A stretch of 64,000 nucleotides of DNA from Stenogyne calaminthoides (GCA_037126765.1 JBBCBC010000007.1:27537667-27601666), one strand, 5' to 3'. Positions 21,970-34,324 are shown, counted from the stretch's first letter. The notes: generated by a model from the letters alone, not told the origin. Numbers and translations: made by a program.

Positions 21970-22722
21970 TTGAAAGTGTGTGTGTGTGTTTTTCAAAATG
22001 TTGTAAAAAATATTATGCAACATACACGACAACATATAACAACGGAAGCTTAAAAACGCTTGACAAAGGATTTTAAAATTTTGTATAGACTTAATTCAGT
22101 CTATACGAGCCTCATGGCTAAAAACTTCACTATAACAAGTAGTGATACAAGCAAGGACCTTTTACAAGACCCAAAAAGGTAGTGTAAAAACACACTTCCC
22201 TAAACTATCTTTTCACAAGTATGATTAGTGATCTTATTCAACCTAACATACAAGTTACACGGACACAATGTTGATTGGAATATTAGTATATATTCGACCA
22301 ACACAAACCAATAGTATCAACCCTCACACTCCTAGATGTACTAAATACTCAACATGTGGTGGCTTGGATACTATCATTGAATTTTGGAGAAGACAAATTG
22401 GAATATCGATCTTTCTCACTTATTGATGTCCAATGCAATGTTTATATATAGGCTTCGAATTCAACTGCATCATCTCATCCACTAGGCCTGATTTAGACAA
22501 CCTAGAAAGTCTCCATACACCACTCCATGATCTTTAATAACTTCCCATGTTCTCCTCAACTCTCACTCTTACAATGACAACCGCTTGACATAATAATGAC
22601 CTTGTAGTCAACCTGCTGTGTAAGAAACATAGAACAAGAACATCTAATAAATCGGAGTTAGTGTTAGAAGAAAGGACAAATTACTGATATTGTTCAGAAT
22701 GTTGTTTACATGTGAAACAACA
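21968..22722 (-). mobile_element. Diverged LTR, inverted, related to the solo LTR at 17740
   Basis: Read on the minus strand it starts TGTTGTTTCAC, has a TATA-like TATATATAAAC near 22445, and ends AAAAACACACACACACTTTCA, like the solo LTR's end. Shared landmarks in order are TAGTTT...CAC, GTAGTGTA.AAA.ACAC, TAGTGA..T...GCCAT.GGGCT and a short hairpin. No internal coding region accompanies it, so it is a solo LTR or fragment. Confidence 0.6.
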
Positions 22723-23205
22723 TTTATATTAGGACTTCTATGTGTTGAAACAACGTGCTTTTAAAAACCTGAGTATTTGAAGCTCCTAATATATAACCAA
22801 GAAGAAAGAACTACAGAGGTAATCGCTAAACTCGATTCAAAAATTGTGCTCGTATGATTTTCGGCGAAGTAATTTGATAATTTAACATGTTGGTATTTGC
22901 TAGATTAGGACTTCTATGTGTTGTTTGAAGTACGTACTTCGTGTCCATGATTTTAGTTTTTGTTTATAGTAATATTAAGCTGCCGAAATTTACGCTTAAA
23001 AATGCTAAGTTGAAACTTTAAAATTGTGTTCGACTGGTTTTCAGCGACACCGTTGAATGCTCCGTTATGTTGAAAATTGCTGTTTTACAACACCTACATG
23101 CTCCCTTGTATGTGTAGTTTATCTGCGTAGTCTTGGTGTTTGATTATAGTAACATTATGCTGCCGTTTTTTTGTACGAACATGCCTATTTGAAACTGTAA
23201 AATTG
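22723..23205. repeat. Roughly three diverged 185-bp tandem units
   Basis: The phrase AAAATTGTG.TCG..TG.TTTTC.GCG and its surroundings recur at about 22840, 23020 and 23195. TTAGGACTTCTATGTGTTG occurs at about 22732 and 22905. Origin unknown. The array ends where homology to the copia polyprotein begins. Confidence 0.5.
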
Positions 23206-23206
23206 A

Positions 23207-24706
23207 AAAAGGCTGAATCACTTAAACTTCAAAACCCTGAACAAACTTGCAAGATTAGCACTTGTGAGGGGGTTACCAAATGAAGTTTTCAGTAAAGATC
23301 ATGTATGTGATGCTTGTCAGAAAGGAAAACAAATCAGAGCATCATTCAAAAGCAAAGTAGAAGTTTCTACTGATAGAATACTTCAACTGTTACATATGGA
23401 TCTATTTGGTCCAGTGACACATGTGAGCACTAATGGCAGAAAATACACACTTATGGTAGTTGATGACTACTCTAAATACACTTGGGTCATATTCTTATTC
23501 AGTAAAAAGGAGACTCAGACAAAATTGCCTGAATTACTGAAAAGACTCAGTATTGAAAAGAATATGAGTGTGGTCAAAATCAGATCAGATAAAGGCACTG
23601 AATTTATAAATCAGGTTATATCTGATTATTGTGCAGCAAATGGAATAGCTCATGAAACATCAGCTGCAAGGACCCCACAACAGAATGGTGTTGCTGAAAG
23701 GAGAAATAGGACTCTGAAAGAAGCTGCAAGAACAATGATTGCTGAAGCTGATATTCCTAAGGGATTTTGGGCTGAAGCTATCAACACTGCATGCTACTCT
23801 CAGAACAGATCCATGCTTACAAAGAATCAAGGAAAAACACCTTATGAGCTGTGGAATGAAAGAAAACCTCTTGTTTCTTTCTTTCGTGTGTTTGGTTGTA
23901 AGTGTTTCATACACAATAATGGTAAAGATCAGTTGAAAACTTTTGATAGCAAAGCTGATGAAGGAATATTCTTGGGATATTTTGAAGTCAGTAAAGCCTT
24001 CAGAGTCTACAACTGTAGGACCCTTATTATGGAAGAAACACCTCATGTTGTTTTTGATGAATCTACTTGTGTTCAGAAGAAACATGAACATGACTCAGGA
24101 GATCTAACAAAAAGAATCACCAGACTTAGCCTGAAGAAGAATGATAAACCATCATCTGAGCCTGAAAAAGAAGAAGCCAATCATTTTCTATGGATGGAGT
24201 GAGTCAGACTCAGACAAAGATGCTCAGGATGAAAATACTCAGGCTGGTGAAACTCAAAATGATAATTCTCCACTGAAGGAAAGCCAACACACTGAAGCTG
24301 ACCCATCTGAACAAACCCCAGTTCAGACTCAGGTATGTAATGCCGATGAAGATGTGGTCACAGCTGAGGCAAACTCTGAATCCATCAACCAAGGGGGAAC
24401 AAATGTCACTGACAATGTTCTGAATGAAAACTCGCCCAAGGAAGATGATTCTCTCTCTCTCCTTTTCTGTTGTTCTTTGAGTTTGATGAATTACCTGAAC
24501 CTAACATTTCTAATGTTGAGGACACTGATGAAGGGGGAACATCCAGGAGAACATGGTTGGATAGTCATCCCTCAAGTCAAATTGTAGGTGATCTATCTGA
24601 AGGTGTTAGAACAAGAAAGTTCCATGGTGAAAGTGTTTTATTCTGCTGCTTCCTATCTGAAAAGGAACCAACTGAGATTGAAGAAGCTCTTCAGGATTCT
24701 TTCTAG
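23207..24706 (+). pseudogene. Element A integrase and INT-RT linker, frameshifted
   Basis: Open from RLNHLNFKTLNKLAR (about 23208) through the CDAC half of the zinc site, LHMDLFGP, IRSDKGTEF and NGVAERRNRTLKEAARTM (the D, D, E positions of the integrase core) to 24202. An extra A in the run near 24165 shifts the frame relative to element B. The reading resumes at 24141-24587 (WSESDSDKDAQ, acidic linker) and then at 24470-24706 after a second shift. The piece ends in a TAG at 24704 where B has TGG (Trp). Ty1/copia INT inserts the cDNA. This copy cannot make a full polyprotein. Confidence 0.88.
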
Positions 24707-26117
24707 ATTACTGCCATGCAAGAAGAGCTGAATCAGTTTACAAGAAATGAAGTATGGGAGCTAGTGGACAGACCTAAGAGGAACAATGTGATTAGAGCTA
24801 AATGGGTGTTCAAGAACAAGAGAGATGAAAATAACAACATTGTAAGAAACAAGGCAAAGCTAGTTGCACAGGGATATTCCCAAGAAGAAGGCTTGGATTA
24901 TGATGAAACCTTTGCACCTGTTGCAAGACTAGAAGCCATCAGATTGTTTCTCGCATATGCTGCTCACATGAAATTCACAGTCTATCAGATTGATGTGAAA
25001 AGCGTATTTCTGAATGGTGTGCTGAAAGAAGAGGTTTATGTGGAACAACCTCCTGGCTTTCGTTAGAATGACCAAGTTTATAGGCTTAGAAAGGCCTTAT
25101 ATGGTCTTAAGCAAGCACCTAGAGCATTGTATGATACACTTTCTCAATTTCTTACTGACCATGATTTTACCAAAGGAACTGTTGATAGAACCTTGTTCAG
25201 GATAGAAGATGGGAAAGATATCTTACTAGTTCAGATTTATGTGGATGACATCATATTTGGATCTCCTAATCATCAGATGTGTGAGAAGTTTTCTGCCCTG
25301 ATTAAAGGAAAGTTTGAGATGTCAATGATGGGGGAGATGAATTTTTTTCTAGGACTTCAAGTGAAACAAACTAAGGAAGGTATATTCATCAATCGGGAAA
25401 AGTACACAAGAGATCTGATTGCTAAGTATGGTGTACAGAATTCCAATGCAGTTAGAATTCCTATGAATACTATCTACAAGATGGATCCTGATCCTGAAGG
25501 CAAGTTGGTTAATCACACTGATTATAGAGGGATCATTGGATCATTGCTATATCTCACAGCAAGTAGACCTGATATTACTTTTGCTGTTGGGATATGTGCA
25601 ATATACCAATCAAATCCTAAAGCTAGTCACATGGAAGCTGCCAAAAAGATCCTGAGGATTATGGTATCCAGCTGATGATAACCTTGAATTAACTGGTTAT
25701 TCAGATGCTGATTATGGTGGTTGTAGAATTGACAGGAAATCCACTACAAGAACTTGTCAATTTCTTGGAAGTAAGTTGATATCTTGGTTTTCAAAGAAAC
25801 AGACCTCAGTAGCAACCAGTACTACTGAAGCTGAATACATGGCCGCAGGAAGTTGTTGTGCACAAATTCTTTGGCTCAGACAACAGTTAAGGGATTATAA
25901 GGTTGTAGCAAATGAAGTACCTATATTTTGTGATAATAATAGTGCAATTGCTATTACACAAAATCCGGTATTGCACACTAGATGCAAGCATGTTGATATT
26001 AGACATCACTTTATCAGAGATCATGTAGAAAAGAAGGATATCAGAATGGAGAAAATTCATACTGATAAACAAAGAGCTGATATTTTGACTAAACCCTTGG
26101 CTGGGTCAAGATTTTAG
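24707..26117 (+). pseudogene. Element A reverse transcriptase and RNase H, with stops and a deletion
   Basis: RT starts ITAMQEELNQF, with KWVFKNKRDE, FAPVARLEAIR, VYQIDVKSVFLNG (motif A Asp) and an intact IYVDDIIFGS (motif C, about 25240). A TAG at 25064 replaces the Gln codon seen in B. A deletion near 25655 removes about 25 bp (the KYLKGT region) and shifts the frame. RNase H follows from about 25676: SDADYGG, a TEAEYMAA block, CDNNSAI, then the KHVDIRHHFIRDHVEKKDI and ADILTKPLAGSRF end that is typical of copia pol, with stop TAG at 26115. Confidence 0.9.
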
Positions 26118-26743
26118 GAACTATCAGTAGAATTGGGTATGTTGGATCCAGACAAGTAAATTCACTGAAGGGAGAAGTCCTTCAGGTGCATGAAGTTATT
26201 CAAGAAGGAATAACCAGGACAAAATTCTCTCAGGAAAGAAACTGAGACTCATAATAATTTTATCAAGGTCAATATTCAGTAAGGATTATAAAATCAAATA
26301 GTCCTGAAACAATATTGACACATGCATTAATTCATAACATTTATTTCAGTTAGTAATCATTTGAAATAAATGACAAAAGACCTGAATTTGAAGCGGGAAA
26401 GATTGGGAGATTTCCATTGGTTGAAATTTCGGCAGGAAACCGAAGGGTTGCCTCGATTATCGTGAAACATCATTTTGTCACCCTAACTACTGCAATTTGC
26501 CTATTTTTTCAGAAAATTAGCCAAAAATAGCAAAACTCTCGAGATTTCTTTTAATCTCAGATTAAATCTCAACTATTGATTCTCTTTTCTAAGATTTAAT
26601 CACAACCATTGATCTACAATTCTTCAAATCATATATAAACCCGAGTGTTTGTCTTTGAAGAATTCACTTTACACTCTTAAAACCCATTCAAAATTTTCAA
26701 AACTCAAAAAACCTTAATCCTCAAATCTTTCTAAAATTCTACA
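26118..26743 (+). promoter_or_regulatory. Spacer with putative internal promoter for the accessory ORF (element A)
   Basis: The 626-bp non-coding spacer between pol and the extra ORF holds TATATAAA at 26632-26639, 105 bp before the ATG at 26744. Upstream, at about 26535-26610, AGATTTAATC/AGATTAAATCT-type motifs recur in both orientations. The leader after the TATA box is A/C-rich and ATG-free. Elements B and C have a TATA box at the equivalent place (34281-34288 and 40394-40401, minus strand). Promoter function is inferred. Confidence 0.55.
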
Positions 26744-28668
26744 ATGGAATTTCCTAGTTATGTTATGATTAATGATCTTGCCGAAATAGAAAAACCGTAC
26801 TTTGAACACGTGGTGGCCATGATCGACAACAAAGCCACTAATGTTGAAGAAGAAACACTCAATATGCTACGGATGGCTCGATTGCAGATGTTGGTGAGCA
26901 ATATGCCAGACATAGAGCTGTCTCAAGAAGTTTTGCAATTTGTTGTAAATCTTCGAGAAGGAGAAAGGGGATCTCTTATTTCGCAGTTAAGTTTTGGAAC
27001 TTATGTGAAATCCAAAGTAGAGGTTGTATAAACTAAGGATGATATTAATACTGCTTTTGATCTTAATAATAAAGGAGAAGATCCAGCAATGTACATGTCT
27101 GGAAGGGAACAGGAAATTTTGGATCGTTTTGCAGAAACTAAGGCTGAATTGAAAGGGGCTCTGCATAAACGATGCCTTAAACCCAAATACATAGTCCTAA
27201 TCGATATTGTGCCAAGTGATTGATGAGAACTTCTGGAAGCTTGGAGCAAGTAAGCCGAAATAAGTTGAGGCTTATGGCTGCGATTGAGGACTCTCCGTCT
27301 GTTGATTTCAACTTGTTAAGATTTCAACTGGTTAAGACGCCTATTCCTAAACTCAGGAAAGGTGAAGCAGAAGAAAGGGAATGGAGACAGAAGGCAGAAA
27401 GATTTGTCTTGGACAACTACCCAGTTCAGGATATGTTCTTCAGATTGAAAGCTGCCATGCTGATTGTCCATCAATCCTTTGCAATGATGCTTAAGATTGG
27501 CAATTTCAGAGGAGAAAACTTCTGGGCGGAGGAAGTCGCTGAACTTGATGCCTTCTGTGGTCTAGGTAAGAGGAGACTGAGGATCAAATAATCTGAGTTT
27601 GATGCCTTAGTACTGAAAAAAATTGCTGAGAGAAAGACTGTCACTCAACCTGAAGGAGAAGTAAGTGGTCAGGATAAAGATGATCAAGAACCTCCTCAGG
27701 AGAAGGATGTTGGTGATGTTGATGACAATCCTGAAGGGAGCAAGAAGGCTGCTAAGTCCAGTGTTGAAGCAACCATTCAGGGGGAACAACCTCAGGATGC
27801 TCCACCAATACAAATGATCACATTTGGCCAGGTCTTCCAGTATCAGAAGGAACCTGAAGTCACTGTAACTGAGATGACAGATGCTGGAGTACAAACAGAT
27901 GCTGAAGTACCAATTCCTCCACAACCAGCTGTTGATCTCACTCCAATTCTTGAGAAGCTTACCAAGCTTGAGCCGCTTCATGATCAGATGTCAAAGTTCG
28001 AGCCTCTGGTAGACCAAGTGACAAAACTTGCTGATGTTTAAATCTCTCAGAGCAAAACAGTTGAATTGCTTAACTCATCTATGGCGAAAGCTGATCAGGT
28101 AACTTCATTATCTACTTCCTTTGATAATAAGCTTGTTGGGATAGATGCTAGATTAGGAGATATCTCTCGAGATGTGTTGGGTGAAATGGAGAAGAAGTTT
28201 GAATTAAGATAAAAAATGCTGGAGGATATGATGAAAGCTAGGACAGAAGAGCTAATCAAAACTGTTGTTGAGGAAATGAGTTCATCACTCATGACCAAAA
28301 TACATGCTACTTTTGGTGGTCTAGCAGAAGATACAGCTACTGGGTTGAATGTTCTTTAGAGGCTACAGGATGAAAACTTTCACATAGCTGCTGAGTTAAG
28401 ATTCGTTGGGCGTGAACATATGCATATGAACAGAACCCTCTATACTATACTAACAGATTATGACGCCAAAAAGGGGGAAAGTTATGATAGACTTGTTCCC
28501 TTACCAGCACTAGAAGGAAAACAGCCTGAAGTAGAGGTGATCATTCAGAGAGGAGGAAAAAGGAAGGACACTGAAGTGTTGATTCATCCTAAAGCTGCCA
28601 AAGAAGTACTGGAGCAGAGGACCAAAAGGCAGAGAGCACAAGAATCGAACAAGATGAGAGAAGCTCAT
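26744..28668 (+). pseudogene. Element A accessory ORF, N-terminal and middle part
   Basis: Starts MEFPSYVMINDLAEIEKPYFEHVV, close to the B protein. A TAA at 27029 breaks it after 95 codons. The block LEQVSRNKLRLMAAIEDSP follows in another frame (27220-27591). After PSVDFNL it jumps to LRKGEAEEREWRQ, so relative to B about 230 residues of the acidic middle are missing. It then continues with FRLKAAMLIVHQSF and VDLTPILEKLTKLEPL (a heptad-like run) and, after further stops, to LLTDYDAKKGES. The coding sequence is cut at 28668 by element B and its 3' part is at 56921-57724. Confidence 0.8.
28664..28668. repeat. Target-site duplication of element B (left copy)
   Basis: CTCAT stands immediately before the LTR and again at 56916-56920 after the other LTR. 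Confidence 0.92.
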
Positions 28669-30377
28669 TGTTGGTCCCGGTGCAAACGAGTCTTACACCT
28701 GTATGGGGGGGGAATACACATGATCAGTGATTTTTTAAAACTTTTATTTTACTGAGATTAGAGGGTCAGGATGTCCTGAGAATTTTGCCCGAAGAAGCAC
28801 AAATTGCCCTGAGTCAAAGTCTACTGAGACAGTGATCCTGAGCAGCTTTCAGTAGCTTTAGATTAACCCAACTGATCCTGAGTTTATCAGAGATCCTGAG
28901 AAGCTTGGATCAGATAATTATCTTAATGAATACTCAGTAGAGTTAGTTCAGTTTGGTAACTATCTGTTCTAGCTTATCAAGAGTGCGGAAAGATAGGCCC
29001 TATGTTTATACTCGTTTTATATTGCTGAAACTTCTTTCTTTAGTAAAACAGTGGTTAAGGCTGTGATCAATTAATGCACATTCAGTAGATTGATTCCAAC
29101 TGAGTATCAAGAAAACAGTATGCTTTCAGTGAAAATATGCAATAGATAAAATGCAATACAGAAAGCAAACTACACAGCAAATTATAGTGGTTCAGAGACT
29201 CAAGCTCCTACGTCCACTCTCTCTGATCTTCAGAGAAATTCCTTAACACACTTCTCCTAAAGTTTTTAGGCTGACTCACTGCAGCTTACTAACTCAACAC
29301 ACACAAGCTTTCTGACTGTCTATAACAACTTACTCACTTCTTTTCTAGAGCTTTCTGGTTGACTAAACTGCAGCTTACTTACTCTTTACAACTCTTTCTC
29401 ACCAACAATCACAAAAACACACAAACTACCTAATAATAGGGTTTGGGTTTGGTTGGTTTCCAACTAGGGTGAGATATCCTTTACAATAAGAACAAATGCA
29501 ATGGCTAGGATATCTCTACTAAGCTTTGGATATATCTATGTAATTTAAGCTTAGTGAAATGAGCTCTCTTCAATGTGAAACACTTGGGAAATTATAGGTT
29601 TTTCGAGTGCTTCAATTTGCAAGAATACGAATGAGCTTTGGAGTTGCTTTGATTTCCCGTAACCTTTCAATGGTGAAGGTCACTGGTATTTATAGGCAAC
29701 TTATCCAAGGTCACACTTGAAAAACTATCCGTTGGAAGAGATAGCATCAAGGGTTTCCTCTTCTGGTTATTGATGAACGGCTATTTTTAGGGTTTGAGCA
29801 CTCCCTTGCATGTTTTAGGAAGTATGCAGCCATGTAGTCAATCACCAATTTTTGCAGTCTGGAACATAGTACTACTGACCTATTCAGTGTCCTGCCACTT
29901 TCAGTGTCAGTAAAGTACGTTGTTGTTGCCTCCTCATTGGTTGAAATCTTTCTTTGAAAAGAGACAAGCAAAACGACTTTATTTAGGTTGACCTTTCTGA
30001 TCTGATATGTTCCTTAATGTCCACGAGTGTCTAACATTCTGTTTGTTTGTACTAGGAATGAACATAATACTTATTTCATTAAGATAGTTGTTCAGGGTCC
30101 TTTTTGATCAGTACAAAACAGTCTTCAGGATCTTCGGGTTTTCAGGATTCTTCAGAGTCTTCAGGATTCTTCTGAGTTTTCAGGGTCTTCTGAGTCTTCA
30201 GCACATTAAACTTCCCTGATCTATATCTGCTGACTATACATGGTGCAGATAATCCTGATCTCTAATATATATATTGAAACCTGATCCTGATCCTATACTA
30301 TCAAGATGTCCTGATACATGTCATACTCAGAGGTTTTTGGGATCTAATCAAAATCTTATTAAATTCATCTCCCAACA
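28669..30377 (-). repeat. 3' LTR of element B
   Basis: Plus-strand reading starts TGTTGGTCCCGG and ends ATCTCCCAACA. A TATA box (TATAAATA on the minus strand) lies at 29687-29694. Degenerate CTTCAG/CTGAGT repeats occur near 30120-30200 in U3. Near 28700 is the poly-G tract next to a CACGTG-like palindrome that is perfect in other copies. It is nearly identical by eye to 55209-56915. Confidence 0.93.
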
Positions 30378-30391
30378 ATTTCCCCCTTTTT
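30378..30391 (-). other. Polypurine tract of element B
   Basis: On the minus strand AAAAAGGGGGAAAT directly precedes the 3' LTR. It primes plus-strand cDNA synthesis. The context GGCATGATCAAAAAGGGGG resembles the PPT context known from SIRE-type elements. Confidence 0.85.
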
Positions 30392-30602
30392 GATCATGCC
30401 AAAACCATCTTGTTACATAAGAAAGCTTAACCTATTTATCAGGTTTCAGTTATCTATTACATTCAAATGGCATATCAAATAGGTAAAGACATGTCAAAAG
30501 ATAATGAGATATTATCTTGATTGAACACAAAAGATAAACTTTTTCATTGATGAAAGGTGAGAGTTACATATTACAAAGAAAAAAAATACCCTTCAGTCTT
30601 CT

Positions 30603-33600
30603 TCAATCTTCTTCAATCTCATCTTCAGGTACTTCCAAGTTGAACATCCCAAAGTACATCTTCTTCAGTTCATCTCTTTCTTTGATAATATCAGGGTTGT
30701 TTCTTGTCAGTCCAAGCTGGATGGCATACTGAGCAATTTCCTGAGAGATGGCAGCCTCATTTACATAGCCATTCTCAAATCTTGGAGCAGGGTACATGTA
30801 TGGCCCTGGAGCAACAATCTGAGTATTGCCTTCATCTGCCAGATTTATCCATTTCTGCGGATACTCAGGATAAAATGTTAACAGATATTCAATGAATGCC
30901 TCATTCTTATCTGAACTGCTCCCTTTCCATTCCCTCAGAACCTCATAATAGAACCAGAAGGTTCTCTTGATTTCCTCCCATGCATCATTGATCTGTAATG
31001 GTATCCATTTATCAATGTGCGGCCATTTCTGAGTCTTCTCAGGGACTCTCCTCTTGCTAATGAATTTCTTGAAAACACCCCTTCTCTTCTGCTCTTCTTC
31101 CTTTTTCTTCTTTATCAATGGAGCACCTGAGACAGAAGCAGCAGTTCTTTTCTCCTTTTCTATCTGCAGGGCTCTCAGATTCTTCTTGGTGTTGAAGGTC
31201 TCTGGTTGTGTTTTAGGTTCAGCTTCCTCAGTTTCTTCCTCAGATTCTTCAAACTCCATAATCAATTTCCTCTGAGTAGGCTTTGAAACCTTGGTTCTCT
31301 TCTTCTTTTTTGGCTCAACAAAAGCCACTGTTTTTCTCTTCTCTGGTCTAGCTTGTTCTTCTCCTGCCTTGCTCGTTTCAACCATCCTTCTATCACTCAT
31401 TTTTTCACCAATTACTTCCTGAGTGATTTGTTCAGATGTCTGAGTGAAAGTAGGTTTTTCAGCCTCTTTGAACTTCAGTTTTTCTGTGACCTCAATTTCA
31501 CTCAAGGCATCCAAAATTTTCTTTGCCTCAACTTCTTTTTGAGCTTTCTTCTCCAAGGTTTGTGCCAACAACTCACTTAATTTGCCAGCACCAGGCCTTT
31601 CCCCCTTTTTGGCACCATACCTTGGGAGAAGTTGGGTCAATGCAGTATCTATATAGTATTGTTCTTTACCCATACTGCGCACTGCCCCAGCCAATTGATC
31701 ATGCTCATCTTCTAGCCTCATCATGTAGTTTTTGGTCATTGAGAATTCATCTGAAAGAGGTGCAAATTGTTTTGAGAAGACATCATGCATCATCTCTATC
31801 ATCTTGGCCATGAGCAGAGTGCTCATTTCCTCAACAGCTGTCTTTATCATCTGATCATTCTTCTCAATCAGTTTGGCTTCAAGATAAGCAGTTCTGTCTT
31901 GGTACATTTGCTTCATGTTGGCATTGAGCTCTGTATTTACTCCATCAATCTTCCCATCCAATGCAGTCAACTTGTCTGTGAGAGTTGTTTGAATTTGCAG
32001 CACATCAGATGAGGAGCTCAGATTCTCAAGTTTTTGAGATTGACCTGCCAAAATTTCCTCCATCTTTGTCATTTTCTCCACAACTGGTACCACTTTCTTC
32101 AGTTCATCCAGGATTGGGGCGAAATCAATCACTGGAGGTAGTACCACATTCTCCAGCTAAGCTGGGTGCTCCAAATGAGCCTCAGTCTGTATATCATAAA
32201 CATCAGATTTAAAGCTAGGTACTTCAGTAACTTCGGCATAATGTATAACAGTGCCAAAAGGTACCTGAAGAGTGCTAACTTCAGTCTGAGGTTGTCTGAT
32301 ATCAGTTGGTTCAGCATCAGCTTCCTTTTCCATCTCTTCCTGGGTTTCTTTTTCTTGCTCAGGTTCTTTTTCTTTCTCAGCTGGTTTCTCCTTTTCAGCT
32401 TGTTTTTTACCTTCTCTATCCTGATTCTCATCTCCATCCTGATTATGAGAACTGGATTCACCAGCCTCAGTATTCCTTTTCTCAGCCACTTTTCTCTTCA
32501 CTAGCTCATCAAAGTCAGCCACTTTCATTCTGAGCTTGGTCTTTCTGAACCCGGAGAACTCTATCAGAGCAGCAGTTTCAGCACTCCACCATTCTTCTCC
32601 TCTGAAGGAGGCTATGTTCAGCATTTCTGGGAGCGTCTGGTTCAGAATATAAATCGTTGTCCTGAACCTGAAGAACATATCCTGAAGGTCAGGATAAGCA
32701 TTCAGCTCAGGGTATCTGTCCAAGATGAACCGTTCCTCATTGCTTCGCCATTCTGTTTCTTCTGCTTTGCCTTTCTTTAATTCAGGGCTCTTTGGAATGT
32801 CAGGCTCAGATTGGATGAGTTGAAGTGCTGAAGGATCAAGAAATGGTTCTTTCAGGAGATTATCCAAACTCAGCAGATCCTGAGATTCTGTGTGTTCCTG
32901 AGGTCCCTTGAAAATCTCCTGAGATATTTTATCAGTGCTCAGGGGGGTTTCAAGTACCTCTGAGAATACATTCTCTTCAGTGTCCTGCTCTTGAACATCT
33001 TTTACTACTTGAGCAAGCACCTGAAGTGGAGACTTAATTCCTTGCTGAGTCTCAGGTTGAACATCTTCTGCATCACTGGCCTCTTTCTCTACAATAGTTT
33101 GAAGTCTTTTCCTCTTCTGAGGTGCCAACGCCTTTGTCTTCAGCTTGTCTCCAGTTTCCTTCTTTACCTTCAGTAAATCAAGGGATTTCTTCTTCCATTC
33201 TTCCTGTCCTGAAGTCTCAGGATGTTTTACTGGTGTTGTCCTGACTGATTTCTGGATAATATCAGCAATCGCAATGTCATCTTGATCAGTACTAAACTCG
33301 TCCTGATCCTCAGGTTCCTCCTGAACCGTCGAGCCTTGGCTTATTGTCTTCTTCTTCTGAACTTTTGGCTTTCTGAACATGATGCGAGTCCTTGAAAATT
33401 TAACACCGCCCATCAAGAACATTTCTTCTCGGGACAGAGTTTCTATTAGAAAGCTAATCTTAGTCCCAAACAATACTTTTCCATTCTTGGTGAATGCGCC
33501 TTTAGCATACTTCAACTTCTCATTCTGATGAAGGATGCAGTTCACCAGGAATTCGAGCCAATTGAAGTCTATAGAGGGAGAATCCTCTATTGCAGCCATG

Positions 33601-34148
33601 AGCCTTAACTTGTTCCTGGTCACCTGCTCAAGACTTCCCGATGTGCTCATCAAGTATTTTGCAACAATATCGATTAAAACTCGGTATTTGGGCTTCAAAC
33701 ACCGTTTGTGCAACGCACCTTTTAATTTTGCCTTGGTTTCCATAAATCTATCCAAAATCTCTTGCTCTCGTCCCGCCATATATTGAGCAGGATCCTCTCC
33801 ACTATCATTTAATTCATAAGCAGAATTTAAGCCGTCTAAGGATAGGGATACCTTAATAGTGCGAACCACCTCTGCCCTAGACTTTGCGTAAGTGCCGAAG
33901 CTCAACTGCCACACAAGTCCACCGTCGTCTCCTTGACTTAGATTGATCACAAACTGCAACATCTCCTGTGCGAGCTCCGATTCTGGCATATTGCTTACAA
34001 GACGTGATAAGCAAGCCATCTGAAGCATACTCAGAGCTTCTTCTTCCACTTGAGTTGCTTTATTATCAACCATTGCCACCACATGTTCAAAATACGGTTT
34101 TTCTATTTCGGCGAGAATTTTAATCATGGCATAGCTTGTAAATTCCAT
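30603..34148 (-). pseudogene. Element B accessory ORF (about 1,180 codons, one TAG)
   Basis: The best-preserved copy of the family's extra gene, lying between pol and the 3' LTR. Codons 1-663 (34148-32157) end in TAG, and the same frame continues to 30603, so one nonsense mutation splits it. Regions: residues 1-270, compact, with LRLMAAIEDSPSIDFNWLEF and TKISFLIETL, reminiscent of plant-transposon protein domains (PF20167-like, tentative); 270-470, acidic and Ser/Glu-rich; 475-570, a conserved block (PDLQDMFFRFR, SFRGEEWW); 590-640, Lys/Glu repeats; a short LQVPFGT motif; then long heptad-rich coiled coil, a basic KKKKRTKVSK stretch (NLS-like), and a conserved C-terminal domain from WPHIDKWIP to the MFNL end. 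No signal peptide or membrane span is seen. Function unknown. Its place matches the env-like ORF of Sireviruses. Confidence 0.8.
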
Positions 34149-34280
34149 TGTTGAGACGATTTCTGGGTAGAGTATTTGAGGATTTTGGAATTTTGAGGAT
34201 TTTAGGATTTGAAGGTTTAAGGGTTTGGGAATTTTGATCGTTTAAGTGTGAGAAATAAATGATTGAGGGCTAACAGTTGG

Positions 34281-34288
34281 CTTATATA
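34281..34288 (-). promoter_or_regulatory. TATA box upstream of the element B accessory ORF
   Basis: TATATAAG on the minus strand, about 135 bp before the ATG at 34148. It corresponds to the boxes in A and C. Element C inserted about 35 bp upstream of it. Confidence 0.5.
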
Positions 34289-34319
34289 TGATCTGTGAAA
34301 TAAAGATCAATGGTTGTGA

Positions 34320-34324
34320 TTAAA
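34320..34324. repeat. Target-site duplication of element C (left copy)
   Basis: TTAAA before the LTR. The same TTAAA is at 48922-48926 after the other LTR. Removing C restores the GATTTAATC-type spacer sequence seen in element A. Confidence 0.93.

Noticed and set aside
23264..23264. Start codon for an independent integrase gene
   Set aside because: Homology and the open frame continue upstream to about 23208. It is an internal piece of a truncated polyprotein.
31785..32533. Several plus-strand ORFs of 75-112 codons over the element B accessory gene
   Set aside because: They are antisense shadows of the strongly supported minus-strand coding sequence and are rich in Leu/Ser/Phe, as expected from the complement of Glu/Lys codons.
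30603..34148. Classical retroviral envelope gene
   Set aside because: No signal peptide, furin-like site or hydrophobic membrane segment is visible. Only the position matches the env-like ORFs of Sireviruses.
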